From Natrinema salifodinae (GTDB taxonomy: Archaea; Halobacteriota; Halobacteria; Halobacteriales; Natrialbaceae): a DNA stretch of 64,000 bases. The stretch's first letter is position 1. Every line of letters begins with the position of its first letter. Position numbers and translations under genes: made by a program. The stretch is taken from contig NZ_FOIS01000003.1 of the NCBI RefSeq assembly GCF_900110455.1, positions 389,491 to 453,490 on the forward strand. The letters run 5' to 3'. A model generated the notes under the pieces. The model was not told where the DNA came from, did not search any database, and saw nothing but the letters and a program-made list of their open reading frames with translations. Below, in pieces: positions 53,458-62,432 of this stretch.

Positions 53458-53940
53458 ATGGCCACCGACGACTCCCCCACCGATCTCGACGCCGAGTCCG
53501 ACCCCGGGACCGACGCCGACGGCGAGCCGGAGTCCGTCCCCGCCGAGCCGGACTCGACGCCGTCGCTGTCCGAGACGGAGCTTGAGGCCCTTCACGAGGT
53601 CGAACTGGGGCTCGAGTGGACCCAGCGCGCCCAGGGCTGTCTGCTCGAGTTCCACCACGCGACGGGCCACGGCATGGACCACCTCGCCCGCGGCGAAGAA
53701 CTGCTGCGGGCGGCCGGCCGCGACGACCTGGCGGACGCGATTCGGACCGACCTGCTCCCCCACGGCGTCGTCGACGAGGACCGGTGGTCCTACGACGTCC
53801 TCGAGGACTTCCAGGAGACGCTGCTCGCGGAGACGCGGACGCTCGAGCGACGCGTCCGCCGCGAGCTGGCCGACGGGGAACGCCACGTCCGCGAACGACG
53901 CCAGGAACGCACGTGGAAACGTCGCGCCCGCGAGCGGTAA
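53458..53940 (+). CDS. Haloarchaeal protein of unknown function
   Basis: A 160-residue protein with an acidic disordered N-terminus (about 40 residues) and a helical body: LSETELEALHEVELGLEWTQ, LLEFHHATGHGMDHLARGEE and LEDFQETLLAETRTLERRVR, ending in a basic tail (RRQERTWKRRARER). The long amphipathic helices suggest a coiled or four-helix fold. I do not recognise a family. It is divergent from the ROK kinase. Confidence 0.75.
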   Translation: MATDDSPTDLDAESDPGTDADGEPESVPAEPDSTPSLSETELEALHEVELGLEWTQRAQGCLLEFHHATGHGMDHLARGEELLRAAGRDDLADAIRTDLLPHGVVDEDRWSYDVLEDFQETLLAETRTLERRVRRELADGERHVRERRQERTWKRRARER

Positions 53941-54063
53941 CCGACGGGCGAGCGGCGGTGACGGTCTCGATCCGGTCGGCCAGGCCGACCGATGCGCACC
54001 GTCTCGGTTCTACGACGGCACGATGGGACGGCGCGACGCACGAAAAACGGGTACTCGACGGCG

Positions 54064-54516
54064 TTACTCCTCGCTCCGGACGAAGGTAACCGGGCAGGGG
54101 GCCGACAGCATCACTTCCTGGGCCGTCGAACCGAAGACGGCCTTCCCGGTCGGGGAGCGGCGCCGGCCGCCGACGATAACCCGGTCGGCCTCGACGCTCT
54201 CCGCCAGGTCGACGATCGTCGGCCCGTGCTCCCCGACGGCGCCCTGGATCTCGTAGTCGACGTCGTGTTCGTCGAGGATATCCTGGATGTCGTGGATCGT
54301 CGAGTGCCGCCCCGCGACCGCGTTCGGATCGACGTCGTCGACCTCCCGGTCGAACTCGAGGCGGTCGAGCACCTCGTCGTACTCGTTGCTGGTGAAGACG
54401 TGCGCGAGGATGACGGTCGCGCCGGCCGGTTGCGCTACTTCGAGGACCGCTTCAGCCAGTTGCTCGCTCCGGTCGGCGTCGCCGGGACCGACGGCGAGTA
54501 GTACAGTGTCTAGCAT
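54064..54516 (-). CDS. Universal stress protein family (UspA-like)
   Basis: A 150-residue UspA-fold protein: MLDTVLLAVGPGDADRSEQL at the start, TVILAHVFTSNEYDEVLDRL, then ADRVIVGGRRRSPTGKAVFG, with GGRRRSPTGK close to the ATP-binding G-x2-G-x9-G-S/T pattern, and SAPCPVTFVR at the end. The ATG at 54516 is chosen because codons before it (MKNPFLM) are not family-like. It may bind ATP; role unknown. Confidence 0.9.
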   Translation of the reverse strand: MLDTVLLAVGPGDADRSEQLAEAVLEVAQPAGATVILAHVFTSNEYDEVLDRLEFDREVDDVDPNAVAGRHSTIHDIQDILDEHDVDYEIQGAVGEHGPTIVDLAESVEADRVIVGGRRRSPTGKAVFGSTAQEVMLSAPCPVTFVRSEE

Positions 54517-54642
54517 GAGAAACGGGTTTTTCATGCAGCGCCGTAAATCCGAGGGTCGGTTCGGTCCGGACTGGCGTCGCGGCCGTCAGGCGCCCGATCC
54601 GACACCGGGTCGTTTTTCCACCGCGTCGTCGACTGGCGACGC

Positions 54643-55383
54643 ATGGAGGGACCAGATCTTTCTGAACGGACGGTGCTCGTCACGGGCAGCGCGAAGGGCG
54701 TCGGTCGCGAACTCCTGCTGTCGACGGCCGACTGCGGCGCGTCGATAGCGGTCCACTACCACACCAGCGCCGACGCCGCCCGCGACGTGGCCGCGGCCGC
54801 TCGCGAGCGCGGCGCAGCCGAGGCGATGACGGTCCAGGGCGACGTCACCGACCCGGAGAGCGTCGACGGACTGTTCGCGGCCGTCGAGGCCGAACTCGGC
54901 GCCGTCGACGTACTGGTGAACAACGTCGGCGACTTCGCGCCCGCCCACTGGGCCGATCTCGAGTTCGAGACCTGGAACCGCGTCCTCGAGACCAATCTCA
55001 ACGGGACCTATCTCTGTTCGAAACGCGCCCTGCCGGCGATGCGCGAGCGCGAGTACGGTCGGATCGTGAACATCGGCTACGCCTCGTCCGAGAAAGGCCT
55101 GGTCAGTCCGAAGAACTTCCCCTACTTCGTCGCGAAGGCGGGCGTGTTGATGTTCACCCGCATGCTCGCGGCCGACACGCAAGACGACGGGATCACTGTC
55201 AACGCCATCTCGCCGTACGTCGTCGAGAACTCCGACGAGTTCCCCGACGAACTGCCCCGCGATCGCCCCGCGAGCTTCGAGGACCTGATCCAACCGCTGT
55301 ACTTCTTCCTGGATCCGGACAGCGAGTACGTCAGCGGCGAAAATATCGAGGTCGATGGCGGCTGGTTACCCGAGCGAGTATAA
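54643..55383 (+). CDS. SDR family oxidoreductase (pteridine reductase/3-oxoacyl-ACP reductase-like)
   Basis: A 246-residue classical SDR. VLVTGSAKGVGRELLL (cofactor loop), LVNNVGDFAPAHW, VNIGYASSEKG with the active-site serine region, YFVAKAGVLMFTRMLAAD with the Tyr-Lys pair, and SGENIEVDGGWLPERV at the C-terminus. NNVG replaces the usual NNAG. The substrate is unknown. It is divergent from the stress protein at 54516. Confidence 0.9.
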   Translation: MEGPDLSERTVLVTGSAKGVGRELLLSTADCGASIAVHYHTSADAARDVAAAARERGAAEAMTVQGDVTDPESVDGLFAAVEAELGAVDVLVNNVGDFAPAHWADLEFETWNRVLETNLNGTYLCSKRALPAMREREYGRIVNIGYASSEKGLVSPKNFPYFVAKAGVLMFTRMLAADTQDDGITVNAISPYVVENSDEFPDELPRDRPASFEDLIQPLYFFLDPDSEYVSGENIEVDGGWLPERV

Positions 55384-55418
55384 GCGGTTGGCGGCCGGCA
55401 GCCGGAGACGGCGGCCGA

Positions 55419-55883
55419 CTACTGGAGTTCGTCGGACGTCGGTAACCGGACGGTCGACAACCAGAAGTCTTCGAACGTGCGAAGGGTCTCGATGTAGTCG
55501 TCGGCGTCTCCGGCCTTCGTGATACAGGCGTTCGCGTGGCGCTTGTACGCCCGGCTGACGTCTTTCTCCGATTGCGAGCCGGTCAGCACGATAACGGGAA
55601 TGTGTTCGAGCTCCGGATCGTCTTTTAGTTCCGCCAGGACGTCTTCGCCGTCCGTTCCGGGAAGGTTCCAGTCGAGAAGGACGAGGTCGGGGCGTGGCGC
55701 GTCCGCGTAATCGCCGCGCTGGTGAACGAAATCGAGGGCGTCGTCCCCTGCGGAGACGACCTGCAGTGCATTGACGAGTTGGTCATCGCGGAGCGCTTCC
55801 TCGACGAGTCGAGCGTCTCCTGGATTGTCCTCGATCAAGAGAAGGACGGGCGGCTGCCCCGTATTCGGGGCCGAATCGCTCAT
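55419..55883 (-). CDS. Response regulator receiver-domain protein
   Basis: A 154-residue stand-alone receiver (CheY-like). LLLIEDNPGDARLVEEALRD holds the acidic pair E18/D19, D71 in DLVLLDWNLPG is the phosphorylation site, VIVLTGSQSEKDV the Thr switch and ACITKAGDADDY the Lys switch. The last 25 residues extend beyond the domain. No kinase is adjacent. This is the Rcp1-like type common in haloarchaea as an intracellular signal carrier. Confidence 0.92.
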   Translation of the reverse strand: MSDSAPNTGQPPVLLLIEDNPGDARLVEEALRDDQLVNALQVVSAGDDALDFVHQRGDYADAPRPDLVLLDWNLPGTDGEDVLAELKDDPELEHIPVIVLTGSQSEKDVSRAYKRHANACITKAGDADDYIETLRTFEDFWLSTVRLPTSDELQ

Positions 55884-56059
55884 ACAGTCCCTGTCGACAG
55901 GGGAGTATATAAAAGCAAGGAGGTTCCGACTCCGATATTTCCGCTGATATGTGCGTCTGTGTGTGTGTTCTCGGCGTTCTCGCGGAATTCGTCGAGTAAT
56001 TCACAGACGAATAACACGAACGCGGTGCACCCGAGAATTATCACGGAACGCCGTCGCGC

Positions 56060-56329
56060 GCCATAGGCACGGACGGGATCGCGTTCACGCCCGAAACGGC
56101 ACCGGCGGACGAGCCGACGATGGTGAAGTCGGTCAACAGCGCGTTCATCGGTACGGAGAACCTCGGGTTCGATCCGATCGTCGTCGCCGACGCGACCGCG
56201 ACGTTCGAGCGTTCCGTCGACGGCAAGCCCTTCGACGCGGAGACGGTCCATCGCACCGCCCTGGCACACCTCGAGGGCGAGTTCGCGACGGTGGCGACGA
56301 CCGCCGAGATCCTCGATCACGACGCCTGA
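56060..56329 (+). pseudogene. Isochorismatase/cysteine-hydrolase family remnant with internal deletion
   Basis: A 90-codon open remnant. The first part, DGIAFTPETAPADEPTMVKS, matches the segment before the active site in isochorismatase-like hydrolases. Then VNSAFIGT, normally followed by about 30 residues leading to the catalytic cysteine in a THCVSTTAR-type motif, jumps directly to ENLGFDPIVVADATATFERS. The end VHRTALAHLEGEFATVATTA is the usual C-terminus. The first 60-80 residues are also missing. Without the cysteine it cannot be an active hydrolase. A short product from the ATG at 56120 could still be made. Confidence 0.7.
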
Positions 56330-56411
56330 CGCGGGCGCAGAGTGCCCTGGGCCCCTCGTCGACCGCCGCTCGCGCACCACAGTTATGGACGTGGTCGTGG
56401 CCCTGTCCGCC

Positions 56412-56885
56412 ATGCGAGTCGCAGTCGCCGGCACGTTCGGGCCGCTCCACGACGGCCACCGACAGCTGTTCGAGCACGCGCTGCGCTTCGGCGACGACGG
56501 CGTCGTCGTCGCGCTGACCAGCGACGACCTGGCGGTCGAGACGCGCCACGAGCCGCGGCCGATCCCGTCGCTCGACGAGCGGACGACGGCCGTGGCCGAC
56601 GCGATCGCCGCCCTCGACGAGCGAGGCCGCGACGTCGAGATCCGGACGCTCGAGACCGAGTACGGTATCGCGACCGACGAGCCGTCGATCGACGGCTTGG
56701 TGGTCTCGCCGGAGACGGCGCCCGAACTCGAGGCGATCAACGAGCGGCGGCGCGAACGGGGGTTCGATCCGATTACGGGAATCGTCGCGCCGTACGTCCT
56801 CGCCGACGACGGCGAGCGGATCTCGTCGACGCGGATCGTAACGGGCGAGATCGACGCGCACGGCCGGGTACTTGCCGACGGGTGA
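56412..56885 (+). CDS. coaD: Phosphopantetheine adenylyltransferase
   Basis: A 157-residue nucleotidyltransferase of the archaeal/eukaryotic PPAT type, making dephospho-CoA from 4'-phosphopantetheine and ATP. VAVAGTFGPLHDGHRQLFEH has the HxGH site (H13, H16), GDDGVVVALTSDDLAVETRH follows, and GERISSTRIVTGEID contains the ISSTR late motif. The ATG at 56412 (MRVAVAGTF) is the family start, not the in-frame one 27 bp upstream. Confidence 0.93.
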   Translation: MRVAVAGTFGPLHDGHRQLFEHALRFGDDGVVVALTSDDLAVETRHEPRPIPSLDERTTAVADAIAALDERGRDVEIRTLETEYGIATDEPSIDGLVVSPETAPELEAINERRRERGFDPITGIVAPYVLADDGERISSTRIVTGEIDAHGRVLADG

Positions 56886-56913
56886 CGGTGACCGACCGTC
56901 CGATTCCGACGCG

Positions 56914-57711
56914 TCAGACGAACACCAGGGGAGCCATCAGGAGGATGCCGGCGCCGATCCCGCCGAGGAGTTCCGGCTTGCCGCCGCGGGGCAGCCGTTC
57001 ACCGATGTCCAGCGCCTCGGGGACGAACTCGGTGAGCACCAGGTAGATCATCGCGCCGGCGGCGAAGCCGAAGCCGTAGGGGAGGAACTCCCGCGCGTAG
57101 CGGACGAAGGCGAAGGCGATGACGGCCCCGACGGGCTGGGGTAGGCTCGAGAAGACGGCCCACCAGACGAGCTTCCAGTTCGCGACGCCCATCGCGGTCA
57201 ACGGGATCGAGATCGCGGTCCCCTCGGGGACGTTGTGGATTGAAATCGCGATCGTCATGAATACCGCCAGGAGCGGGACCGTAAAGCTGAGGAATTCGGC
57301 GCCGCCCTCGAGCCCGAGATCGGCGAAGGAGACGCCGATGGCCACACCCTCGGGGAAGCTGTGGACGGTCAGGATTCCGAGGATGAGGACGAGTTTCTTG
57401 AAGTCGGCTTCCTCGTACTGCTGTGGATCGATGTCGGCGTCCAACAACAGGTCGTGGGCGACGACGACGAGGGCGACCCCGGCGAACAGGCCGACCGCGA
57501 TTTCGGCCGGCGTCCCCTCGGCTAACCCCTCCTCGACGAGCCCGAACGTCGACGCCGAGAGCATGATCCCCGAGGATAGGCCCCAGAGGACGACGTTTCG
57601 GCGGTCGCTGAGCCCCTCGAAGAAGAAAAAGGGGAGCGCGCCGAGTCCGGTCGCCAAAGCCGTGATCAAGCCGGCGACGAACACCAGCGCGAGGTTCTCC
57701 AGCAGCGCCAT
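56914..57711 (-). CDS. ZIP family divalent metal transporter
   Basis: A 265-residue transporter with eight predicted spans. Spans 4 and 5 carry the metal-binding motifs HSFPEG (H117, E121) and HNVPEG (H159, N160, E163). The central cytosolic loop is acidic (DADIDPQQYEEAD), not His-rich. It most likely imports zinc, iron or manganese. The stop lies 29 bp from the coaD stop on the other strand. Confidence 0.93.
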   Translation of the reverse strand: MALLENLALVFVAGLITALATGLGALPFFFFEGLSDRRNVVLWGLSSGIMLSASTFGLVEEGLAEGTPAEIAVGLFAGVALVVVAHDLLLDADIDPQQYEEADFKKLVLILGILTVHSFPEGVAIGVSFADLGLEGGAEFLSFTVPLLAVFMTIAISIHNVPEGTAISIPLTAMGVANWKLVWWAVFSSLPQPVGAVIAFAFVRYAREFLPYGFGFAAGAMIYLVLTEFVPEALDIGERLPRGGKPELLGGIGAGILLMAPLVFV

Positions 57712-57796
57712 TCAGTGGCGTAACGGGCCGAACGCATAAATCGACGGCGAACCCGGCGATCGGTACTGTCAACAGCCGTCCTGGAATAGACAACGT

Positions 57797-59437
57797 ATGT
57801 CACTGTGGCGATCCCGCCGCGCCGGTTACTACCTCGCGCTGGTGACCGTCACGACCGTCGTCTCCACGCTGGTGTACAACTACGGTATGGCGACCTTGGA
57901 GAACGATCCGCAGCCGCTGTACCGGTCGCTCGAGGTCGTCTTCCAGACGTACACGACGACCGGCTACGGCGAGGACGCGCCGTGGGCGACGCCCCAGATG
58001 AACCTGCTGGTGATCGCCCTGCAACTCACGGGCATCGGCCTGATCCTCACCGCCGTCGACGTCTTTGCCGTCCCCTGGCTCCAGCGCGCGCTCGCGACCA
58101 CGCCGCCGACGGCGGCGACCGATCTCGAGGACCACGTGATCATCTGCGAGTACACGTCCCGCGGCGAGGCGTTCATCGAGGAGCTCGATGCCCGCGACCA
58201 GGCGTCCGTCGTCGTCGAACCCGACGAGGAGACGGCGATGGCACTGTACGAGAGCGACTATCGGGTCGTCCACGGCGATCCGGAGTCGACGGACGTGCTC
58301 GAAAACGCCGGCATCGAACGGGCGACGGCGGTCGTGGCCGATTCCGCCGACGACACGAACGCAAGCATCGTCCTCTCGGCCCGCGAGGTCGCACCTGACG
58401 TGCGGGTCGTGACGTTGGTCGAGGACCGGCGGCTCGGGGAGTACCACCGGATCGCGGGTGCGGACGACGTGCTCTCGCCCCGCCAGTTACTCGGCGAGAG
58501 CCTGGCCCACCGCGTGCCGACGGCCGTGACGACCGCGGTCGACGAGGGGGTCGAGATCGGGGACGACCTCGAACTGGTCGAGCTCTCGATCGCGGAGGGA
58601 AGCGACCTCGTCGGCCGGACCACCGGCGAGGTCCGGCTTCGCGAACGCTACGGCGTCGACGGCATCGGCGCCTGGTTCGGCGGCGAGTTCGAGAGTCCGC
58701 TTTCGCCGGACCGGGTGCTCGATACGGAAACGCGGCTGCTCGTCGCGGGGGAACCCGACCGCATCGACGAGCTGCGGTCGGAAGCGTCGTCGTCGGTCCA
58801 GCCCTTCTCGGCCCAACACGTGGTGATCGCCGGCTACGGGGAGGCAGGTGCGGCGGCGGGCGGCGCGCTCGCCGAGACGAACTCCCAGGTGACCGTCCTC
58901 GACAGTGTCGACAAGGAGGGCGTCGACGTCGTCGGCGATGCCCGCGATCCGGACGCGGTCCGCGAGGCAGGCGTCGACGATGCGACCGCGGTGATCGTCA
59001 CCCTGGACGACGACACGACCGCCGTCTTCGCGACGCTCGTCGTGCGGAACCTGAACCCGTCGGCCGACATCGTCGTCCGGGCAAACGACGCCGAGAACAT
59101 CCAGAAGCTGTACCGGGCGGGTGCCGACTACGTCCAGTCGCTGGCGACGGTCAGCGGCCGGATGCTTGCCTCGACCGTCTTCGAGGACGAGGAGGTCCTG
59201 GCCGTCGACCGCCAGATCAACGTGGTGAAACTCCCAGCCGGGCGCCTGGCGGGGCGCACGGTCGCCGACGCCGACGTCCGCTCGCGGACCGGCTGTACCG
59301 TCCTCGCGGCGGTCCGGGGCGGCGAGACGGTCACGGGATTCGACCCCGACTCGTTCGTCTTCGAGGACGGCGACGAGGTCGTCCTCGCCGGCACCGACGA
59401 GAGCGTCCGAGCTTTCGAGGAGACGTTCGGTGTCTGA
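57797..59437 (+). CDS. Potassium channel/RCK protein with two TrkA-N/TrkA-C modules
   Basis: A 546-residue protein. Two membrane spans (about 11-27 and 68-88) flank a P-loop with the selectivity filter TTTGYGED (about 53-60). The first RCK begins DHVIICEYTSRGEAFIEELD, with a degenerate GxGxxG; the second begins HVVIAGYGEAGAAAGGALAE, with an intact one. TrkA-C domains follow each half (LVELSIAEGSDLVGRTTGEV and INVVKLPAGRLAGRTVADAD). It should be a regulated K+ channel, fitting the need for potassium balance in halophiles. No separate TrkH partner adjoins. Confidence 0.92.
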   Translation: MSLWRSRRAGYYLALVTVTTVVSTLVYNYGMATLENDPQPLYRSLEVVFQTYTTTGYGEDAPWATPQMNLLVIALQLTGIGLILTAVDVFAVPWLQRALATTPPTAATDLEDHVIICEYTSRGEAFIEELDARDQASVVVEPDEETAMALYESDYRVVHGDPESTDVLENAGIERATAVVADSADDTNASIVLSAREVAPDVRVVTLVEDRRLGEYHRIAGADDVLSPRQLLGESLAHRVPTAVTTAVDEGVEIGDDLELVELSIAEGSDLVGRTTGEVRLRERYGVDGIGAWFGGEFESPLSPDRVLDTETRLLVAGEPDRIDELRSEASSSVQPFSAQHVVIAGYGEAGAAAGGALAETNSQVTVLDSVDKEGVDVVGDARDPDAVREAGVDDATAVIVTLDDDTTAVFATLVVRNLNPSADIVVRANDAENIQKLYRAGADYVQSLATVSGRMLASTVFEDEEVLAVDRQINVVKLPAGRLAGRTVADADVRSRTGCTVLAAVRGGETVTGFDPDSFVFEDGDEVVLAGTDESVRAFEETFGV

Positions 59438-59561
59438 GTCGCGGCGCTCGGCTTCGGACGCGGAGCTCGATTCAGCGGTGACGAATCGGTCGTCGGACGC
59501 AGTTCGGGCGAAATCGACGGACGAACGGTACTGAAAACGAGCGGGCGGCGACTCCGTCGGC

Positions 59562-60809
59562 CTACAGCAGGTTGAAATCGAGCCCCAGTTGCTGTTTCGC
59601 CAGGCGAGCGAGCAGCGGCGCGTCGCCGGGCTCGAGTAGCTGGGCGATGGCCAGGGGGTTACCCTTGTTCGCCTTAGCCAGGGTCTCGGTGTCGAGTCGG
59701 TGGAGGTCCTCCATGAACTTGTCGTAGCGCTCGTTGGGCGCGAGGTAGAGCAGGTTGGTCATCAGCAGCCGCTTGTTCATGTTGGGCGCGACGTCGCGGT
59801 GCCAGAGGGTCTCGTAGACGACGAGGTTCTCGGCGGTCGGTTCGGCGTCAGCGTGTTTGAGGCAGCTGTCGGCGGCGACGGCGGCCACGCGACCGGACTG
59901 CATGCACTTGTTGATCCCCTCGCCCCAGAGCGGGTCGACCGTGGGGACGGTGTCGCCGATGGCCATGAACCGGTCGGTGTGCATCTGGCCCGGCTTCTGG
60001 AGGTGGGCCGAGCCGCGGTGTTGCTTGCCCTCGATACGCTCGGCGTCCCGGAAGCGCGGGTCGGTATCGAGCCAGTGCTCGAGGTAGTCGTCGACGGTGT
60101 AGCTGTCCTTGGCGTACCGCTCGTGGTGGTTGTTCTGGATGTAACAGAGGCCGACCTTGGCGGTGTCCTCGCCCGTGTGGAAGATCCAGGAGTAGCCGCC
60201 GGGCGCGATCTCGTGATCCAGCCGGAGCATCATCGCGTCGCGGAGGTCGGCGAAGCCGGGGCGGTCGATGTCGATGCCCTCGAACTCGTACTCGATGCCG
60301 ATCGCGTGGTTCTCCCGTTCGAGTTCGACGACGTCGAGTTTCTTCGCCAGCGGCGCGGCCGGGCCCGTCGCGTCGACGACGATCTCGCCGTAGACCTCCT
60401 CGTCGCCGTTGTAGGTGACGCCGGCGATCTCGCCGCCGTCCATGATTGGGGCGGTGACGCGGGAATCAAACCGGTACTCGGCGCCCTTCTCGCGGCCGTC
60501 TTCGACGAGATAGCGCTTGAAGTCCGCGAACTCCAGCACCGCACCGGGCTGGTCCTGGACGTAGTGGTTCGTCGGGGACTCGAGGACGACGCTGTCGGTG
60601 TACTGCATTACCACGTCGTCCGGGATGCCGAAGGAAGCCATCATGGAGGGGAAGGTCCCCGCGGTGGACTTGTTACTCTGGCGCGGGAACTCGTCCTCGG
60701 ACTCGGTCTCGAGGACGACGACGTCGTACCCCCTGGCCGCGAGATCGCGGGCACACTGGGCGCCAGCGGGGCCGGCACCGGCGATCACTACGTCGTAGCG
60801 GTCGTTCAT
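59562..60809 (-). CDS. Geranylgeranyl reductase family protein (archaeal lipid saturation)
   Basis: A 415-residue FAD-dependent reductase. The dinucleotide fold VVIAGAGPAGAQCARDLAAR is at residues about 7-26, VVVDATGPAAPLAKKL mid-protein, and MAIGDTVPTVDPLWGEGINK is the flavin-binding late motif. The protein matches digeranylgeranylglycerophospholipid reductases that hydrogenate isoprenoid chains of archaeal membrane lipids. A related prenyl reductase role, such as for menaquinone side chains, cannot be excluded. An AT-rich promoter lies just upstream of the ATG. Confidence 0.9.
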   Translation of the reverse strand: MNDRYDVVIAGAGPAGAQCARDLAARGYDVVVLETESEDEFPRQSNKSTAGTFPSMMASFGIPDDVVMQYTDSVVLESPTNHYVQDQPGAVLEFADFKRYLVEDGREKGAEYRFDSRVTAPIMDGGEIAGVTYNGDEEVYGEIVVDATGPAAPLAKKLDVVELERENHAIGIEYEFEGIDIDRPGFADLRDAMMLRLDHEIAPGGYSWIFHTGEDTAKVGLCYIQNNHHERYAKDSYTVDDYLEHWLDTDPRFRDAERIEGKQHRGSAHLQKPGQMHTDRFMAIGDTVPTVDPLWGEGINKCMQSGRVAAVAADSCLKHADAEPTAENLVVYETLWHRDVAPNMNKRLLMTNLLYLAPNERYDKFMEDLHRLDTETLAKANKGNPLAIAQLLEPGDAPLLARLAKQQLGLDFNLL

Positions 60810-60963
60810 GTAATCCAGACTGTAGCGGACCTTAATTAGTTTGTCCTGTTACGGTCGATACGACGACGGCGAACGCCTTGAGTGTCCACACGGCATGTTC
60901 ACAGACCGGATACCGCGACGACGCTCGACTTCGACCGGCCGCCGCGAGCGAGCCGACTCATTG

Positions 60964-61380
60964 TTACCGAACGATCGTTACCGGCACGGGCGCCTGGCGA
61001 ACGATTCGTTCCGCGACGCTGCCCAACAGTACCCTGGAGAACCCGGTCCGTCCGTGGCTGCCGACGACGATCCGGTCGACGGCGTGGGTCGCGGCGTAGT
61101 CGACGACCGCGTCCGCCGGCTGGCCGACGACCGTCGCCGGCGCGATCGAACAGCCGTAGTCGGCCGCGCGATCTTCCGCGGTCGCGAGTAGCTCTTCGGC
61201 CGCGTCCCGTTGGTGGTCGAGCAGCGCATCCGGCCCGAGGTGAGCCGCCGCACCGTAGCCGCTCTCGGTCGGATCGACGACGTGGAGCACCGTGATCTCG
61301 TCCTCGGTGTGCTCCGTACATGCGAACTCGAGGGCCGCCCATCCCGGCTCGGAGTCGTCGAGCGCGACCAGCAGGTGCAT
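60964..61380 (-). CDS. Universal stress protein family (UspA-like)
   Basis: A 138-residue UspA-fold protein: MHLLVALDDSEPGWAALEFA, ITVLHVVDPTESGYGAAAHL, GQPADAVVDYAATHAVDRIV and VGSHGRTGFSRVLLGSVAER, the last containing the ATP-binding GxxGRxGxxxxxxGS pattern. It ends APVPVTIVR. The ATG at 61380 is chosen because upstream codons are not conserved. It is unrelated in position to the stress protein at 54064. Confidence 0.93.
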   Translation of the reverse strand: MHLLVALDDSEPGWAALEFACTEHTEDEITVLHVVDPTESGYGAAAHLGPDALLDHQRDAAEELLATAEDRAADYGCSIAPATVVGQPADAVVDYAATHAVDRIVVGSHGRTGFSRVLLGSVAERIVRQAPVPVTIVR

Positions 61381-61683
61381 ACGGACCGATACGAACACCA
61401 ACTACTTGAGTGTCATCCACTAGCACGTCAAAACGTCCGACCCACAATCGGGACGCCGAACGGAGACGACAGACGGAAGCGACGCGTGACCGAAACTCAC
61501 CGGCGCGAGTCGCCAGGCGGCACCGCGGCCGCGACCGAACGGGACCAGGCCTCGCGGTCCGCGGCGTCGGCGGCCGCGGACGTTGCACCGGTCGGGTTGA
61601 CGCTGCAGTCGAACACGCGGGCGACATCGTCGGTCGTGTAGTTGAGCAGAAAGAAGAAGGATGCGAGGCCCTTCGGCGCCGTC
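61381..61683. other. Gap of 303 bp without a gene
   Basis: This is the region between the stress-protein start and the stop of the small gene at 61684. I see no coding sequence or RNA gene; frames are GC-driven. The first 60 bp upstream of 61380 probably hold the stress-protein promoter. Confidence 0.55.
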
Positions 61684-61833
61684 TCACTCGGAGTACCCTT
61701 CCTGTAAGAACGCGCCCTCGGTCTCGTACATCGAGACCAGTTCCTCGACGAGTTCCTCGCACGACTGGCCCTCCTCGCGGTGGCTGTCGAGTCGCTTCTT
61801 CAGGTCGTCGCTGATCTCGAGCGTGTGTGTCAT
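61684..61833 (-). CDS. Small antitoxin-like protein (DUF7557-type)
   Basis: A 49-residue protein, MTHTLEISDDLKKRLDSHRE followed by an acidic helical end (EELVEELVSMYETEGAFLQE). It starts like a ribbon-helix-helix antitoxin. The pattern LEISDDLKxRLDSH with ELVxELVSxYE is one I know from small haloarchaeal DUF7557-type proteins. No PIN or other toxin gene follows within 300 bp, so it may stand alone. Function unknown. Confidence 0.7.
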   Translation of the reverse strand: MTHTLEISDDLKKRLDSHREEGQSCEELVEELVSMYETEGAFLQEGYSE

Positions 61834-62080
61834 GGTTGTATCGATGTCGTGGACTGGAGCGTGTCGTGGACCGGAGCGCTGTCAGAACGCGTACCGGAAC
61901 CGTCGGCGACCAGCGTCAAATAGCCACGGGGCGCGAGTGCAGACACGACTACGGGACCACCCGATTACCGGCATACGATCGGCGTGCACACCGCGTCTCG
62001 ACTTCTCTGCCGTACACCCGCCGTCTCGACCGGCACGGGACGGCCGTTCGCTTACACCGGTCCTTCCCGTATCGCCAACT

Positions 62081-62320
62081 ATGACGGCTCCACTAACTGA
62101 CGACGACGTCGGGAAGACGGTCGTCGACACCGAAGGGAAGGAACTAGGAATCGTCGCCAAAGTCGAAAACGGCCGGGCCTCCGTCGATCCCGACCCCAGC
62201 TTAGCGGAGCAAGTGCTCGCCTCGGTCGGCTGGGAGGGCGAAGACGAGGAGGACTACGTAGTCACCGAAGACATGCTCCGACGCGTCGACAACGAGGTCG
62301 TCCTCCGCGGCGAACTCTGA
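62081..62320 (+). CDS. Small PRC-barrel-like protein
   Basis: A 79-residue acidic protein. LTDDDVGKTVVDTEGKELGI and VAKVENGRASVDPDPSLAEQ resemble the beta strands of a PRC-barrel, and YVVTEDMLRRVDNEVVLRGE the end. PRC-barrels mediate RNA-processing or membrane-protein contacts; the role here is unknown. The ATG at 62081 is preferred because the open frame upstream is low-complexity. Confidence 0.8.
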   Translation: MTAPLTDDDVGKTVVDTEGKELGIVAKVENGRASVDPDPSLAEQVLASVGWEGEDEEDYVVTEDMLRRVDNEVVLRGEL

Positions 62321-62432
62321 CGGGTCCTCGCCCCGTCCGCGGTCGGACTCGCCGATCTCGACCTCGGATACCGTCGCGCTCGACGCGAGCGGACCGTCAG
62401 ATCGAACACGGCATCGAGCGAACGGTTCGGTG

